Positions 8,299-17,534 of a stretch of 64,000 bases of DNA are shown here, in pieces. Below the pieces are notes generated by a model that worked only from the letters and a program-made list of their open reading frames with translations, was not told the DNA's origin and did not search any database. How positions within the stretch are numbered: the stretch's first letter is position 1; each line of letters starts with the position of its first letter. The position numbers and the translations under genes are program-made. Where the stretch lies: assembly GCF_019204025.1 (NCBI RefSeq), contig NZ_JAGSPB010000001.1, positions 1,116,001 through 1,180,000 on the forward strand, given 5' to 3'. Source of the DNA: Erythrobacter ani (GTDB lineage: Bacteria; Pseudomonadota; Alphaproteobacteria; Sphingomonadales; Sphingomonadaceae).

Positions 8299-9093
8299 CT
8301 ATTCGTCCGCCGCCACCTCTCGTCTCGACGCAGCGGCCGCCGTTTCAGGTGGACGGCATGTCAGCGAACCGGAGCCCGCGCTCTCCACCGAACAGCTTGC
8401 TGAGCCATACACGGTGACATCGCCCGATCCGGCAATCTCCGCCGCGACCACGCCGTCTGAGGCCAGTTCGACATCGCCCGACCCTGCAATCTCTACGCTC
8501 ACATCATCGGCGGTGAGATCTGCGAAGTTCACATCGCCTGACCCGGCAATTTCGATCGACAGCCGCGTTGCTCTGCCTGCAGCAGTCACATCACCCGACC
8601 CGGCAATTTCGACTTCCAGCCGATCAGCATCGATTGCGCCAACCACGATGTTGCCTGACCCTGCAATCTCGAGCTGGGCATCCTGCCTTGCCATGCTCGC
8701 TGCTTCGATCGCGCCGCTTCCGGCAATACCCAACTCGGCGGGTGGTGGCATGCTCACCAGAATTGTGGCACGGCCCGATCCGTCGAAGATGTTGCGATCA
8801 CGGGCGATCGTCAGTCGATCGCCGTTTCGGTCGAACCGCAAGGCTTGGCCAGCCTTCGCATCGCCTTCAACCGAGATGGCAAGTTCGCTCGCTTCCGTGA
8901 TGATGATCCTGTCCGGCCCTGCGAGCACGATTTCAGACGGTGCAGCGCCGCTGGTGTCGAGCTCCGCGAGTGGCACTCCGTCGACATTGTCCCAGTCATC
9001 CATATATGCGCAGCCAGACAGTGCGGTGCCCAGAGCCAACACTGCCAGGGGTGCCGCGCTCTTGGCGCAGCCGCGAACAAACCGATCGATCAT
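8299..9093 (-). CDS. GIN-domain (DUF2807) repeat lipoprotein
   Basis: A 264-residue exported protein. The lipobox LSGC is at residues 25-28 after a hydrophobic signal. The body belongs to the 'head GIN domain' family (DUF2807), which folds as a beta-solenoid. Six or more copies of a unit containing EIAGSGDV recur every 18-20 residues, and the repetition is also visible in DNA (8416-8730). The function of the family is unknown, though it is often envelope-associated. The ATG at 9093 was chosen because GGAGGT lies just upstream and the signal peptide then starts correctly. The frame extends further upstream to 9198 without a credible start. A small adhesive or structural role is possible. Confidence 0.82.
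   Translation of the reverse strand: MIDRFVRGCAKSAAPLAVLALGTALSGCAYMDDWDNVDGVPLAELDTSGAAPSEIVLAGPDRIIITEASELAISVEGDAKAGQALRFDRNGDRLTIARDRNIFDGSGRATILVSMPPPAELGIAGSGAIEAASMARQDAQLEIAGSGNIVVGAIDADRLEVEIAGSGDVTAAGRATRLSIEIAGSGDVNFADLTADDVSVEIAGSGDVELASDGVVAAEIAGSGDVTVYGSASCSVESAGSGSLTCRPPETAAAASRREVAADE
8416..8730. repeat. Six in-gene tandem repeats of 54-60 bp encoding the GIN solenoid
   Basis: Six copies begin near 8416, 8470, 8530, 8587, 8647 and 8707. Each contains a form of CATCGCCCGACCCGGCAAT on the plus strand (coding for IAGSGDV on the minus strand). Periods are 54, 60, 57, 60 and 60 bp. All preserve the reading frame, so this is coding repetition. Confidence 0.85.
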
Positions 9094-9167
9094 AATACCT
9101 CCACCCAAATGCGTATTGCTGACATAATACAGCATGTGACCCATTGCAAGAGTGTGGCGACCACAAA

Positions 9168-9195
9168 AAAGGCCGCCCCAGCGAGGGCGGCCTTT
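9168..9195 (-). terminator. Rho-independent terminator after carD
   Basis: A perfect 11-bp stem (AAAGGCCGCCC with GGGCGGCCTTT) encloses a 6-nt loop. On the minus strand it is followed by a T-run. It sits 27 bp after the carD stop and before the GIN-protein gene. Confidence 0.87.
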
Positions 9196-9221
9196 CAAAA
9201 AGCGTATCTGATGATCGGGGC

Positions 9222-9758
9222 TTAGCCCTCTTCGTCATCGTTGTTATAATATTGCGGCGCATGTTCGCGCAGAACCTCGAGGATCTTCTCGAGCGCGGTG
9301 GCTTCGTCCGTCTCTTCCATCGCGCCCAATTCACGGGCGAGGCGGCTGGATGCCGCTTCGAAGATCTGACGTTCCGAATAGCTTTGTTCCGGCTGGTCGT
9401 CGGGGCGGAACAGATCGCGCGTCACCTCGGCAATCAGGACGATCTCGCCGGAATTGATCTTCGCTTCATATTCCTGCGCACGGCGCGACCACATGGTGCG
9501 CTTCACCTTGGGCTTGCCCTTGAGTGTCTCCATCGCTTCTTTCAGCGTCTTGTCCGAAGACAATTTGCGCATGCCGATGGATTCAACCTTGTTGACCGGA
9601 ACACGCAGGGTCATGCGTTCTTTTTCGAAACGCAGGACATACAGTTCGAGCTGCATGCCGGCGATTTCTTCGTTCTGAAGTTCGATCACACGGCCAACGC
9701 CGTGCTTGGGGTAAACAACGTAATCTCCGACGACAAATGCGGGCGCATTGCTTGCCAT
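9222..9758 (-). CDS. carD: CarD family transcriptional regulator
   Basis: A 178-residue CarD/CdnL-family protein. The N-terminal RNA-polymerase-interacting Tudor-like domain begins FVVGDYVVYPKHGVGRV. An all-helical C-terminal domain follows. In alphaproteobacteria CarD binds the RNAP beta subunit and stabilises open complexes, notably at rRNA and growth-related promoters. The C-terminus is acidic (YYNNDDEEG). The frame is open up to 10007, but the ATG at 9758 has AAGGAA upstream and gives the standard N-terminus. A 321-bp region separates it from fdxA and should hold its promoter. Confidence 0.93.
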   Translation of the reverse strand: MASNAPAFVVGDYVVYPKHGVGRVIELQNEEIAGMQLELYVLRFEKERMTLRVPVNKVESIGMRKLSSDKTLKEAMETLKGKPKVKRTMWSRRAQEYEAKINSGEIVLIAEVTRDLFRPDDQPEQSYSERQIFEAASSRLARELGAMEETDEATALEKILEVLREHAPQYYNNDDEEG

Positions 9759-10079
9759 GCGAGTTCCTTTCATTCGGCCTTCAGCAGCCACAGATGGGAC
9801 AATTTGCCACGCGGCGCACTGACTCCTGCTGAGAGAGACGTGCGCCGTTGCGATCTTGTCCGAAGCTGTGTTGCTGGGTAGCGACCTTCCTACTTCTAAT
9901 CGGCCAGCGCCGGTATCACCAAGCGCGGTTGATCGATTATATAGCACAATCGCAACAAAATTGCGAGTCCGCTCGGTTCGCAAGGAGGTTGCGGCCGCTG
10001 GGCGCAATGTTAGCGAGCGTGGGCGCAGCTTTATGCCGCTAGAATTGTTAGGTTTTTATCCGCCACCGACCGCGCGAGA
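9759..10079. other. 321-bp intergenic region between fdxA and carD; no gene seen
   Basis: No credible gene is visible on either strand. Reading on the minus strand, TGCTATATAAT around 9936-9946 looks like an extended -10 element about 180 bp before the carD start, with no clear -35 box. A short inverted repeat (GCAACAAAATTGC) lies just upstream of it. A long carD leader or a second promoter closer to the gene is possible. Confidence 0.45.
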
Positions 10080-10418
10080 TTAATCGCCTTCACCGGGGTT
10101 CGAGCTGAAGTACTTTTCGAACTTGCCCTCTTCACCCTTGTGGTCGTCGGCGTCGGCGGGCGGCTCTTTCTGGCTGGTGATGTTCGGCCATTCCGCCGAG
10201 AATTTCGTATTGAGCTCAAGCCATTTTTCGAGCCCGTCCTCGGTATCCGGCAGGATCGCTTCTGCCGGGCATTCCGGCTCACATACACCGCAATCGATGC
10301 ATTCGCTTGGATTGATGACGAGCATGTTCTCGCCCTCGTAGAAACAGTCTACCGGACAGACCTCGACGCAGTCGGTGTATTTGCATTTGATGCAGTCATC
10401 GGTGACGACGTAGGTCAT
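10080..10418 (-). CDS. fdxA: 7Fe ferredoxin FdxA
   Basis: A 112-residue FdxA-type ferredoxin with one [3Fe-4S] and one [4Fe-4S] centre, a soluble electron carrier. Cysteines at 9, 17, 21, 40, 43, 46 and 50 fit the 7Fe pattern (C-x7-C-x3-CP, then [12 protein letters not shown]). Extra cysteines occur at 12 and 25, as is usual in FdxA. A C-terminal extension of about 50 residues is typical of the alphaproteobacterial form. It lies downstream of the helicase and S4 genes on the same strand, with a 92-bp gap. Confidence 0.95.
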   Translation of the reverse strand: MTYVVTDDCIKCKYTDCVEVCPVDCFYEGENMLVINPSECIDCGVCEPECPAEAILPDTEDGLEKWLELNTKFSAEWPNITSQKEPPADADDHKGEEGKFEKYFSSNPGEGD

Positions 10419-10510
10419 TTAAGCGAACTCTCGAAACAGGGGCGGATTGCACGGGGCCTGCTATGTCGATTTGTTTGCGTGGGTCAAGCCTGCAAAATGA
10501 CCGGACTGGA

Positions 10511-10804
10511 TCAGTTTCGGTTTAGTTCCCGGTAGTGAAACTTCGCCGCAGCGGGCGATGTGCGGCGCGCAGGAAGAGCGAGGATTTCGACAATCCGAAC
10601 CTCGCCGCCCTGAACGAGCGTGATGACATCGCCAACACAGACATTCTCGCTCGCCCGCCGGACATGCTGCCCGTTTCGTCGCAGCGCATGGCTTTCGATC
10701 ACGGCATGGGCGGCTGAACGGGTCCGGGCAAAGCGGAGATAGACGAGCAGCCGATCGATCCGGATCGACGGCTGAGTTTCGCAGGAACGCTCTTCCCCCT
10801 TCAT
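10511..10804 (-). CDS. S4-domain RNA-binding protein (HslR-like)
   Basis: A 97-residue protein made of a single S4 domain (RIDRLLVYLRFARTRSAAH, then VGDVITLV), as in heat-shock protein Hsp15/HslR. Hsp15 rescues nascent-chain-blocked 50S subunits. Its start overlaps the helicase stop by one base (TAATG), so translation should be coupled to the helicase. That coupling suggests a shared RNA-related job. Specific function is not known for this alphaproteobacterial form. Confidence 0.87.
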   Translation of the reverse strand: MKGEERSCETQPSIRIDRLLVYLRFARTRSAAHAVIESHALRRNGQHVRRASENVCVGDVITLVQGGEVRIVEILALPARRTSPAAAKFHYRELNRN

Positions 10805-13563
10805 TAGCCAAGCAGGTCGGCGAGACCATCGAATGCGCCGCCGGCTTTAGCGGGCCCTGTTTCGACCTTCGGCTTTACTTGCCGTGGCGGGCCCTTTTTC
10901 CCGCGAGGGCGCTTGTCGCCCCGCCCCTTCGCGCGTCGATCATCGGGCCTGCGACCGCGTTGCTGATTGTCGCCCGAACGGCGTGGACGCCAGGTCCATG
11001 TGTCGGGGGCAGGGGGACCGAAGACGCCATCCCCCAAAGTTCGCGCGCGCTGTAAACGGAACCCGGCGCTGCCCAGCAACCTGCGGGCATTTTCCTCCTC
11101 CAGCCCGATCGAGATCGGAAGGGACAGGTCGAGCAGAAAGCGAGTGTTGCGCTCTTTTCCGGCTTTTGCTGAGGCCTTGCTGCGCGCATCGAACGCGGCG
11201 CGCAGGATCTTTTCGGCGAGATCCACTCGGATGATCTGCGATCCCGCGGGCCGGTACCCTGCGGGCAGTTTCTTCGCTTCTGGCAGAACCGGGAGCATGG
11301 CGTCCTGCAGTGGCCGCTTATCCAGGTCCAACGCGTGCAGCAATTGCCGCGGTGCCGGCTTCAATAGCGGCGCGGCGTAGACGTCGAGCGCGCCGAACGT
11401 CACACCCAGTTTGCGCAGGAACGGGCGCATTTCCTTGGGCAGATGCTGAAGGCCAGCAGCCTCGCGGCTAACAACGCCGCGCGCATCGATCAGCGTAATG
11501 AGAAGCGCGCGCGCCTGCGACCCTGCTTCGGGATCGCGCGCCGCAGCGGCCAATTTGCGGAGGGGTTCCAATGGTTCGAGCTGGCTACCGAGCCATTCGC
11601 TCAATCCAGCCTCGAGCCGGGATCGCGCCGGTTCGGCGAGCAGCGAAACGTCACGCGAAAGATCGAGTCGCGCTGTGCCGAAATCGTCGGATATCTCGAT
11701 GCCGGCCAGCGCGCGGCCCTGCCAGCGGATTGCGCCGCGCTCGATCGAAAGCTCTCCGAGGCCCTCGGAAAGTAGCCACTCTGCCCGTTTGGCAAGGATG
11801 CCGGGCAGCGCCTTTTCTCCTGCCGCGAGCAGCATCTTGCGATCGGCGGCGGTCGCATCGGGATCGACCACGAAGCGGAAGCCGTCGAGCCTGCCGATCG
11901 GTTCATCTTCCACCGTAAGCCGTCCATCGGTCTCCAGCGTGATGGGGAGAGCGCTTGCATCCTGCCCAAGCGATTTCATCAGTATCGTCGTCCTTCGGTT
12001 GACGAAGCGCTCGGTGAGGCGCGCGTGCAGCGCATCCGAGAGCTTCGCTTCGACTGCGCGGGCCCGCGCAGCCATTTCGTCGCGCGCCAGCACCCAGTCG
12101 GGTCGCTGGCAGATATAGGCCCAGGATCGGATCGCGGCTATCCTTCCCTGCAGGGTGTCGATATCCCCGCCTGTGCGATCGAGTTCTGCGATCCTGGCGG
12201 CAACGAAATCCGCGCCGAGATACCCACCCGACAGATCATGCCACAATCTCGCGACGAACCGCGCGTGGGGATCGACACCGACCTGCCGGAAATCCGGCAA
12301 TGAACATGCCTCCCAAAAGCGTCGGACGAGGCCGCTTCCGCGCACGGTGCTGGCAATCGGATCCTCTGCGAGCCGTTTGAGCACCGATAGATCGATGGCT
12401 TCGGGCGCGGCGCGCAGCACGTCGTGACGTGGACGGCTTTCGAGATCGCCGATCAGGACGGGGAGTGTGTCGAAGCGAGGCTCGGCCTCGCGCCAATAGA
12501 GTTTCGTCAGCGGCGCGAACCGGTGCTCCTCGATCGCGTAAATCTCTTCTTCTGTGAATTCGAGCGGGGCGCCTGAACGGGTGCCACCGCCGGCCAAAGT
12601 CCCGAAACTGCCATCGGTCTGGTGGCGCCCGGCGCGCCCGGCGATCTGCGCCATTTCGGCGGGAATAAGGCGGCGCTTTCGCTGGCCGTCGAACTTGGAA
12701 AGCGCCGCGAAGGCGACGTGATTGAGATCGAGATTGAGCCCCATGCCGATGGCATCGGTGGCGACGATGTAATCAACCTCACCATTTTGGAACAGTTCAA
12801 CCTGTCTGTTGCGTGTTTCGGGTGAAAGCGCGCCCATCACGACCGCCGCCCCACCGCGAAACCGGCGGAGCGCTTCGGCCATGGCGTAAACCTGCTCGAT
12901 CGAGAATGCGACGACCGCGCTGCGCGGGGGAAGGCGCGAAAGCTTTGCGGTGCCCGCATGCGTGAGTGTGGAAAAGCGCGGGCGCTCGACCATTTCCGCG
13001 CCCGGGATCAGCGCCCTGACGATCGGCTCGAGCGTGGCCGAACCCAGGATCATCGTCTCTTCGCGGCCGCGCGCATTCAGCAGTCGGTCGGTGAAGATAT
13101 GTCCGCGTTCCGGGTCGGCACCGATCTGTGCCTCGTCGATCGCGACGAAGGCATGTCCCCAGCCAAGCCGGTCCATCGCCTCCATAGTGCAGCAGAAATA
13201 CCGCGCATTCGGAGGCTCTATCCGCTGTTCGCCGGTAATGAGCGCGACCGCATCGTCACCCTTGATTGCACGAACCCGGTCGTAAACTTCGCGCGCGAGC
13301 AGGCGCAGCGGAAATCCCATCATCCCGCTGGAATGGCCGCACATCCGCTCGATCGCGAGGTGCGTCTTGCCGGTGTTGGTTGGTCCGAGCACCGCCCGGA
13401 CCCTGGAATCGCTGGAAATCGGGCTCACGGCTGCGCTTTTGTCAGTGTTGGCAAGCGGGAGCAATGGCCTGACGACTGCACCTTCTCTGCTTCGCGGCAC
13501 GGTTTGTCGCATCGCTGACTCGCCTGATCGTTGGTTAAGTGTAGATTTACTTTGTTCCGCCAA
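10804..13563 (-). CDS. SUV3-like superfamily 2 RNA helicase
   Basis: About 919 residues. The N-terminal helicase core resembles mitochondrial SUV3: Walker A GPTNTGKT at 60-67, DEAQ at 143-146, and a motif VI region QIAGRAGRHQ. A long middle region is typical of the alphaproteobacterial 'helicase-related' family. The C-terminus is very basic and low in complexity (RRGRRPDDRRAKGRGDKRPR), probably for RNA binding. A role in RNA decay is inferred by analogy. The annotated start is TTG at 13563; an ATG at 13512 would remove 17 residues and is equally plausible. The gene is coupled to the S4 protein downstream. Confidence 0.87.
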   Translation of the reverse strand: MAEQSKSTLNQRSGESAMRQTVPRSREGAVVRPLLPLANTDKSAAVSPISSDSRVRAVLGPTNTGKTHLAIERMCGHSSGMMGFPLRLLAREVYDRVRAIKGDDAVALITGEQRIEPPNARYFCCTMEAMDRLGWGHAFVAIDEAQIGADPERGHIFTDRLLNARGREETMILGSATLEPIVRALIPGAEMVERPRFSTLTHAGTAKLSRLPPRSAVVAFSIEQVYAMAEALRRFRGGAAVVMGALSPETRNRQVELFQNGEVDYIVATDAIGMGLNLDLNHVAFAALSKFDGQRKRRLIPAEMAQIAGRAGRHQTDGSFGTLAGGGTRSGAPLEFTEEEIYAIEEHRFAPLTKLYWREAEPRFDTLPVLIGDLESRPRHDVLRAAPEAIDLSVLKRLAEDPIASTVRGSGLVRRFWEACSLPDFRQVGVDPHARFVARLWHDLSGGYLGADFVAARIAELDRTGGDIDTLQGRIAAIRSWAYICQRPDWVLARDEMAARARAVEAKLSDALHARLTERFVNRRTTILMKSLGQDASALPITLETDGRLTVEDEPIGRLDGFRFVVDPDATAADRKMLLAAGEKALPGILAKRAEWLLSEGLGELSIERGAIRWQGRALAGIEISDDFGTARLDLSRDVSLLAEPARSRLEAGLSEWLGSQLEPLEPLRKLAAAARDPEAGSQARALLITLIDARGVVSREAAGLQHLPKEMRPFLRKLGVTFGALDVYAAPLLKPAPRQLLHALDLDKRPLQDAMLPVLPEAKKLPAGYRPAGSQIIRVDLAEKILRAAFDARSKASAKAGKERNTRFLLDLSLPISIGLEEENARRLLGSAGFRLQRARTLGDGVFGPPAPDTWTWRPRRSGDNQQRGRRPDDRRAKGRGDKRPRGKKGPPRQVKPKVETGPAKAGGAFDGLADLLG

Positions 13564-13622
13564 GGTTTTGGGCCATTAGGAACACGGTCGGTGGCCGAAA
13601 GCGGTCTCAGGGGGAATTACCT

Positions 13623-15365
13623 TTGGATTACGGGCGCGAGATTGCCCCTAGCTGCGATAGCGAAGAAGGGTCGGCAGAAGCGGACGCTCCTGCTCTGCCA
13701 GCGGCGCGCGCACGCGCGGAAGATGGCCAGAATTCGACGGTGCAATCCATATCCGCCTATTTCGGAAGGCTGGCGCGCAAGGACAAACCCTCTCCAGCCA
13801 GCACTGCGGGACGCCGGGTCATTCCCCGTGTGAGCGGCCTTGGCGAACGCTACGACGAATGGAAAATACACGCCGGAACATGGCTCGGCGAGCTGGATCT
13901 GGCGCCTGACCTCGCCGAGAATATTGGCAGTCGCCGATGGTTTCGCGGTCTCGGAACGATGATTGCCCTGGGTGCCGTCGCGCTTGCGTTCTGGCCCGAT
14001 TTTGCTCCGCTCGAAGCTCGCTCTGCAATGCCAGAAGGCGAGGAAATCCGCGACGAGTTCCGCAGCCAGATGATCATGCCGTTGGCCTACGGGGCAGATA
14101 GCGGCCGCAAGATGGGGCCGACCTCGCAGGTCATTCCACTCGCCAGCGCGCCTGAGCGTCCGCAGATCGACGTCCTGGCCACGCTCGCACCGGGTGACAG
14201 CTTTGCGACGATGCTGCGCCGGGCAGGAGTGTCGAGCAGCGATGTCAGCCGGGTTAGCGCACTGATCGACGATGCGATGCCGCTTTCGGACATTGAACCG
14301 GGCACGCAGATCGACATTACCCTTGGTCGCCGGATGCAGCCCGGTACGCCGCGTCCGCTCGACGCGCTCAAGTTCCGCGCGCGTTTCGACCTGGAACTGG
14401 AGATCGGCAGGCGCGGCTTCAATGCGGATACCGGCGAGACCGGCATGCTAGCGCTCCAGCGCAATGTCATCCGGGTCGACGACACGCCGCTGCGCGTGCG
14501 CGGCAAGGTCGGGTCGAGCCTGTACCGTTCGATGCGCTCGGCAGGTGTCCCGGCAAGCGCCGTTCAGGACTATATCAAGGCGCTCGATAACCAGATCAAC
14601 TTGAACCGCGAGGTGCGCGCGTCCGATGAGTTCGACATTATTGTCGCATATCGCCGCGCCGCGACGGGCGAGCGGCAAGCGGGCAATTTGCTCTATGCGG
14701 GGATCGACCGCGGCGGGCAGCCGCGCACGCAATTGATGCGGTGGGGTGATGAGGGGCGTTTCTACGAGGCATCGGGAGTGGGTGAGCAGCGCGGCGGTCT
14801 GATAGCGCCGGTGCCGGGACGCATTTCATCCCGGTACGGAATGCGCCGTCATCCGATCCTGGGCTATCGCCGAATGCATGCAGGGCTCGATTTCAGGGCC
14901 CGGCGCGGAACGCCGATTGCCGCCGTGACCGATGGCACCGTGAGCGGTGCCGGCCGGATGGGCGGCTGCGGTATCGCGGTAAGGCTCGACCATGGCAGCG
15001 GGCTATCCACGCGCTATTGCCACATGAGCCGGATGGCCGTGCAGCGGGGCCAGAAGGTCCGCCGGGGCCAGATCATCGGCTATGTCGGCTCGACCGGCCT
15101 CTCGACCGGTCCGCACCTCCATTACGAAATGTACCGCGGCGGACGGCACATCAATCCGGCCAGCGTGAATTTCGTCACCCGAGCGCAGCTTTCGGGCACC
15201 GAGCTTATCGATTTTCGCCGCCAGCTGATCAAGCTGAAGGAAGTCGATGTCGGCGCGGCGCTCGAAGACCTGGAACAACTCCAGACTGAATCCGAAGAAC
15301 CCATACGCGAAATCGAGAAGATCGACATGGCACGGCGTATTGGCGGCGGCACAAACGGGCCCTGA
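13623..15365 (+). CDS. M23 (LytM) family peptidoglycan endopeptidase, membrane-anchored
   Basis: A 580-residue protein with a long cytoplasmic N-terminus, one membrane helix near residues 110-127, and a periplasmic part. The region around ATLAPGDSFATMLRRAGVSS is OapA/LysM-like. The C-terminal peptidase domain has the zinc ligands of active LytM enzymes: H and D in RMHAGLDFRA, and the HxH of GPHLHYEMY. It should cut peptidoglycan cross-links. The start is TTG at 13623 with AGGGGGAA eight bases upstream; there is no nearby ATG in frame. The length and domain order match MepM/YebA-type proteins. It is divergent from the helicase gene. Confidence 0.85.
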   Translation: MDYGREIAPSCDSEEGSAEADAPALPAARARAEDGQNSTVQSISAYFGRLARKDKPSPASTAGRRVIPRVSGLGERYDEWKIHAGTWLGELDLAPDLAENIGSRRWFRGLGTMIALGAVALAFWPDFAPLEARSAMPEGEEIRDEFRSQMIMPLAYGADSGRKMGPTSQVIPLASAPERPQIDVLATLAPGDSFATMLRRAGVSSSDVSRVSALIDDAMPLSDIEPGTQIDITLGRRMQPGTPRPLDALKFRARFDLELEIGRRGFNADTGETGMLALQRNVIRVDDTPLRVRGKVGSSLYRSMRSAGVPASAVQDYIKALDNQINLNREVRASDEFDIIVAYRRAATGERQAGNLLYAGIDRGGQPRTQLMRWGDEGRFYEASGVGEQRGGLIAPVPGRISSRYGMRRHPILGYRRMHAGLDFRARRGTPIAAVTDGTVSGAGRMGGCGIAVRLDHGSGLSTRYCHMSRMAVQRGQKVRRGQIIGYVGSTGLSTGPHLHYEMYRGGRHINPASVNFVTRAQLSGTELIDFRRQLIKLKEVDVGAALEDLEQLQTESEEPIREIEKIDMARRIGGGTNGP

Positions 15366-15426
15366 AGATCGTGGCGATATGCTTGTGATTGCAGCGCTGC
15401 GGTAATTGCGGCTACACCTGCCGCCC

Positions 15427-16422
15427 ATGACGGGACATTATCCAAACACGCGTATGCGCCGCACGCGCGCCAGCAACTGGAGCCGCGCGCTTCACCGCGA
15501 AAGCCAGCTGCAACCGACTGATCTGATCTGGCCACTGTTCGTGACCGAAGGCTCCGGTGTGGAAGAGCCGATTGGCACATTGCCCGGCGTTTCGCGCTGG
15601 TCGGTGGACGGGATTGCGGCGCGCGCGAAGGAAGCGGCCGAATTGGGCATTCCGGTGGTCGCTCTGTTTCCTAATACGCCGCCTGAAAAGCGCAACGATG
15701 ACGGGGCGGAGGCACACAATCCCGACAATCTGATGTGCCGGGCGATCAAGGCTATCAAGGATGCCTGCGGCGACGATGTTGGAGTGCTGACGGACGTCGC
15801 GCTCGATCCGTACACCAGCCACGGCCAGGACGGGCTGCTCGACGAGCATGGCTATGTCACCAATGACGATACCGTCGCGGTGCTTGTCGACCAGGCGATC
15901 AACCAGGCCGAGGCGGGCGCTGACATCATCGCCCCTTCGGACATGATGGATGGCCGCATCCATGCGATCCGCATGGCGCTCGAAATGGGCAACCACCCCA
16001 ACGTCCAGATCATGAGCTATGCCGCCAAATATGCGAGCGCATTCTATGGACCGTTTCGCGATGCGGTGGGATCGGGCGGCCTGCTGAAAGGCGACAAGAA
16101 AAGCTATCAGATGGACCCGGCCAATTCGGACGAAGCTCTGCGCGAAGTCGAGCTCGACATTGCCGAGGGTGCGGACAGCGTCATGGTCAAGCCGGGCCTC
16201 GCCTATCTTGACATCATCTACCGCGTGAAAAAAGCGTTCGGTATACCTGTCTTCGCCTATCAGGTGAGCGGCGAATACGCGATGATCGAGGCAGCCGAGG
16301 CGGCGGGAATAGGCGACCGCGACGCGCTGCTGATGGAAAAACTCACCGCCTTCAAGCGCGCGGGCTGTTCGGGCGTGCTGACCTATCACGCGCCCGTCGC
16401 TGCGCGCATCCTCAATGGTTAG
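15427..16422 (+). CDS. hemB: Delta-aminolevulinic acid dehydratase (porphobilinogen synthase)
   Basis: A 331-residue HemB, condensing two 5-aminolevulinate molecules to porphobilinogen in haem synthesis. The two Schiff-base lysine regions are present (MSYAAKYASAFYGPF and VMVKPGLAYLDI). The metal loop reads DVALDPYTSHGQDG. It lacks the three cysteines of the zinc enzymes, so this is the aspartate-rich, magnesium/potassium-dependent type usual in alphaproteobacteria. The start at 15427 was chosen over the upstream in-frame 15406. It overlaps the first GNAT gene by eight bases and heads a run of five close-packed genes. Confidence 0.96.
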   Translation: MTGHYPNTRMRRTRASNWSRALHRESQLQPTDLIWPLFVTEGSGVEEPIGTLPGVSRWSVDGIAARAKEAAELGIPVVALFPNTPPEKRNDDGAEAHNPDNLMCRAIKAIKDACGDDVGVLTDVALDPYTSHGQDGLLDEHGYVTNDDTVAVLVDQAINQAEAGADIIAPSDMMDGRIHAIRMALEMGNHPNVQIMSYAAKYASAFYGPFRDAVGSGGLLKGDKKSYQMDPANSDEALREVELDIAEGADSVMVKPGLAYLDIIYRVKKAFGIPVFAYQVSGEYAMIEAAEAAGIGDRDALLMEKLTAFKRAGCSGVLTYHAPVAARILNG

Positions 16423-16972
16423 GAAGTTTCTCCAGACCGAGCGCCTGATTCTTCGCACATGGCGCGAAGAGGATCGCTCACCCTTCACGGCGATGAACGC
16501 CGACCCGCAAGTCATGGAATTCTTCCCGTCCGAGCTCACTCGGGAGCAGAGCTATGCGCTGACGGACCGGATCATTGCGCATTTTGATAAGCACGGTTTC
16601 GGTCTATTCGCGGTCGAAACGAAAGCTGATTGCGCATTCATTGGCTTTACCGGCCTCCAGGTCTGCGGCCCTGGCCTGCCGATTGAGGGGGAGGTCGAGA
16701 TCGGCTGGCGTCTGGCGCGTGACGAGTGGCGCAAAGGCTATGCACACGAAGCGGCCGAGGCTTGCGTCGAATGGTTCTGGCGTAATACCGAACGCCAGCG
16801 GTTGGTCTCTTTCACATCGGCCAACAACACGCCAAGCCAGAACCTGATGCGCAAGCTCGGCTTCACACATCGCCCCGAGCTGGACTTCGACCATCCGGCG
16901 ATCGCCCGAGACAATCCGCAATGCCATCAGTTTGTTTTCACCTTGGCCCGCGAAGGGGTAACTGATGTCTGA
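16415..16972 (+). CDS. GNAT family N-acetyltransferase (RimJ/RimL-like), copy 1
   Basis: A 185-residue acetyltransferase starting inside the last codons of hemB. It begins with the RimJ-type opening TERLILRTWREED. The acetyl-CoA segment is EIGWRLARDEWRKGYAHEAAEA, where WRKGYA is the R/Q-x-x-G-x-A loop. SANNTPSQNLMRKLGF closes the fold. It could acetylate a protein N-terminus or a small amine; the substrate is unknown. It is the first of three consecutive related genes, each overlapping the next by eight bases. Confidence 0.85.
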   Translation: MVRKFLQTERLILRTWREEDRSPFTAMNADPQVMEFFPSELTREQSYALTDRIIAHFDKHGFGLFAVETKADCAFIGFTGLQVCGPGLPIEGEVEIGWRLARDEWRKGYAHEAAEACVEWFWRNTERQRLVSFTSANNTPSQNLMRKLGFTHRPELDFDHPAIARDNPQCHQFVFTLAREGVTDV

Positions 16973-17534
16973 TCCCAGCTCGCAGTTTCGCCACGAAACG
17001 GAGCGGCTGATCCTGCGCGATTGGTGCGAAGAGGATTGGGCGGAGTTCTGGCAAGGGACCAACACGCCCGCCGTCATGCGCTGGCTGGGCGGGGTGCTGG
17101 ACGAAAAGGGCATGGCCGACGCGCGCGCCCGGCTCGAAAGCTACCGTGCGGAACATGGACACACATTCTGGGCGGTTGAACGCAAATCGGATGGCGCGAT
17201 TCTCGGCTTTTGCGGCCTCAAGCGCTGCAACCAGCAAGGCGGACCGATCGGAATGATGGAAGCAGGATGGCGTCTGCGCGAAGATGCCTGGGGACACGGT
17301 TATGCAAAGGAGGCGGCCATCGCATCGCTCGATCTCGCTTTCGGGCGGTTCGACGCAGACGAAGCAATAGCCATCACCGTAAATGGGAACGCTCCGAGCT
17401 GGAGGCTGATGAAGCGGCTCGGAATGCGCCGCCGCGAAGATCTCGATTTCGTCGACTACAGCTGGGACGTGGATGATCCCAAGCTCATCGTCTACTCGAT
17501 CACCTCGGACGAATGGGCCGCCAGTCATGACTGA
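16965..17534 (+). CDS. GNAT family N-acetyltransferase (RimJ/RimL-like), copy 2
   Basis: A 189-residue acetyltransferase of the same subfamily as its neighbours, starting TERLILRDWCEEDW. The acetyl-CoA loop is in EAGWRLREDAWGHGYAKEAA, with GHGYA in place of RKGYA. NGNAPSWRLMKRLGM matches the C-terminal block of the other two copies. The eight-base overlaps on both sides imply translational coupling. Substrate unknown. Confidence 0.85.
   Translation: MSDPSSQFRHETERLILRDWCEEDWAEFWQGTNTPAVMRWLGGVLDEKGMADARARLESYRAEHGHTFWAVERKSDGAILGFCGLKRCNQQGGPIGMMEAGWRLREDAWGHGYAKEAAIASLDLAFGRFDADEAIAITVNGNAPSWRLMKRLGMRRREDLDFVDYSWDVDDPKLIVYSITSDEWAASHD

Noticed and set aside
8416..8730. Regular repeats that could suggest a CRISPR array
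   Set aside because: Spacing stays in frame and codes for the GIN solenoid; there are no palindromic repeats with unique spacers and no cas genes.
15412..16539. A 375-codon open frame antisense to hemB
   Set aside because: hemB is unambiguous; the antisense product has no family features.
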